Both the position numbers and the translations under genes were made by a program. This document shows, in pieces, positions 63,801 to 64,000 of a DNA stretch of 64,000 nucleotides. The notes beneath the pieces are model-generated. The model was not told the origin of the DNA, ran no database searches, and worked only from the letters and a program-made list of their open reading frames with translations. Within the stretch, counting starts at the first letter, position 1, and each line of letters begins with the position of its first letter. This DNA comes from Anseranas semipalmata (taxonomy: Eukaryota > Chordata > Aves > Anseriformes > Anseranatidae): the NCBI GenBank assembly GCA_013399115.1, contig VXAA01001354.1, positions 1,275,822-1,339,821 on the forward strand, given 5' to 3'.

Positions 63801-64000
63801 GAGATTCATATTTTTCACCTTTCTGCTGAGCCTGAGGCTCTGTGCAGATTCACAGGGGACAGGGCTCTTCCCTCCTCTTCCAGACGGCCACGCAATGCTA
63901 CTGGCATCGTGAATGTTTGCAGTGCTCCACCTCGCAACTGCGGAAATTCCTAACTATCTGGTTTTTAAAAAAGCTGAGGTAAAATCTGAGCAATTAAAGC

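Larger units (their letters stand above)
46690..64000 (-). other. FGF18: FGF18 intron 3 (partial; runs off the right edge)
   Basis: Everything right of exon 4 should be intron 3, at least 17.3 kb, because exon 3 was not found here. Its contents are an alternating inverted repeat at 49727-49775, GC-rich pockets at about 52190-52330, 55840-56050 and 56330-56600, an AT-rich enhancer-like block at 57180-57790, a 15-G run with an N at 58101-58116, a CR1 fragment at about 60717-60860, and a pair of protein-like open segments on the minus strand at 62620-62943. No other gene is recognisable. That this is intron rather than intergenic rests on the split codon at the 5' edge of exon 4, which demands an upstream exon. 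Confidence 0.8.

Overview
This is a window of vertebrate nuclear DNA, most likely from a bird or another sauropsid. There are no operons, ribosome binding sites or dense open frames. The one gene I can prove is interrupted by very large introns, and the only clear interspersed repeat is a CR1-type LINE 3' end, the dominant retrotransposon family of birds and reptiles. Three runs of N (12861-12876, 27341-27401, 58116) show a draft assembly; two of them sit in or next to low-complexity sequence.

The gene is FGF18 (fibroblast growth factor 18), on the minus strand. Its last two coding exons are here: exon 4 at 46583-46689 and exon 5 at 28227-28493. They are joined by an 18.1 kb intron and followed by a 3' UTR running left from 28226. 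Splice sites, phases, lengths (107 nt and 267 nt including stop) and protein sequence all fit FGF18. Exons 1-3 (residues 1 to about 84, with the signal peptide) were looked for to the right of exon 4 and not found, so they should lie beyond position 64000. The window therefore carries about 60% of the protein.

Layout: 1-27400 lies beyond the 3' end of FGF18 and holds no gene I can support. It alternates AT-rich unique blocks dense in TAATTA-type cores (about 4.9-5.6, 10.6-11.6, 13.9-14.4, 15.4-16.2, 16.8-17.2, 22.3-22.8, 25.0-25.2 and 26.7-27.3 kb) with GC-rich blocks, including a CpG-island-like stretch at 17.34-17.85 kb with no known gene. The AT-rich blocks look like the non-coding enhancer candidates that usually flank developmental signalling genes, but conservation cannot be measured from one sequence. 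27.4-28.2 kb is the FGF18 3' flank and 3' UTR; 28.2-46.7 kb is exon 5, intron 4 and exon 4; 46.7-64 kb is part of intron 3, with a further enhancer-like block at 57.2-57.8 kb and a CR1 fragment at 60.7 kb.

Almost every open frame in the window is unsupported chance. The few that are long or protein-like enough to deserve a check are listed as findings, not genes. I found no tRNA, rRNA, CRISPR array or intact mobile element, and no strong evidence for a new biological system. The best leads are the orphan CpG-rich block, a 23-nt cryptic exon candidate in FGF18 intron 4 that would introduce an immediate stop, a compact alternating inverted repeat at 49.7 kb, and the enhancer-like blocks.
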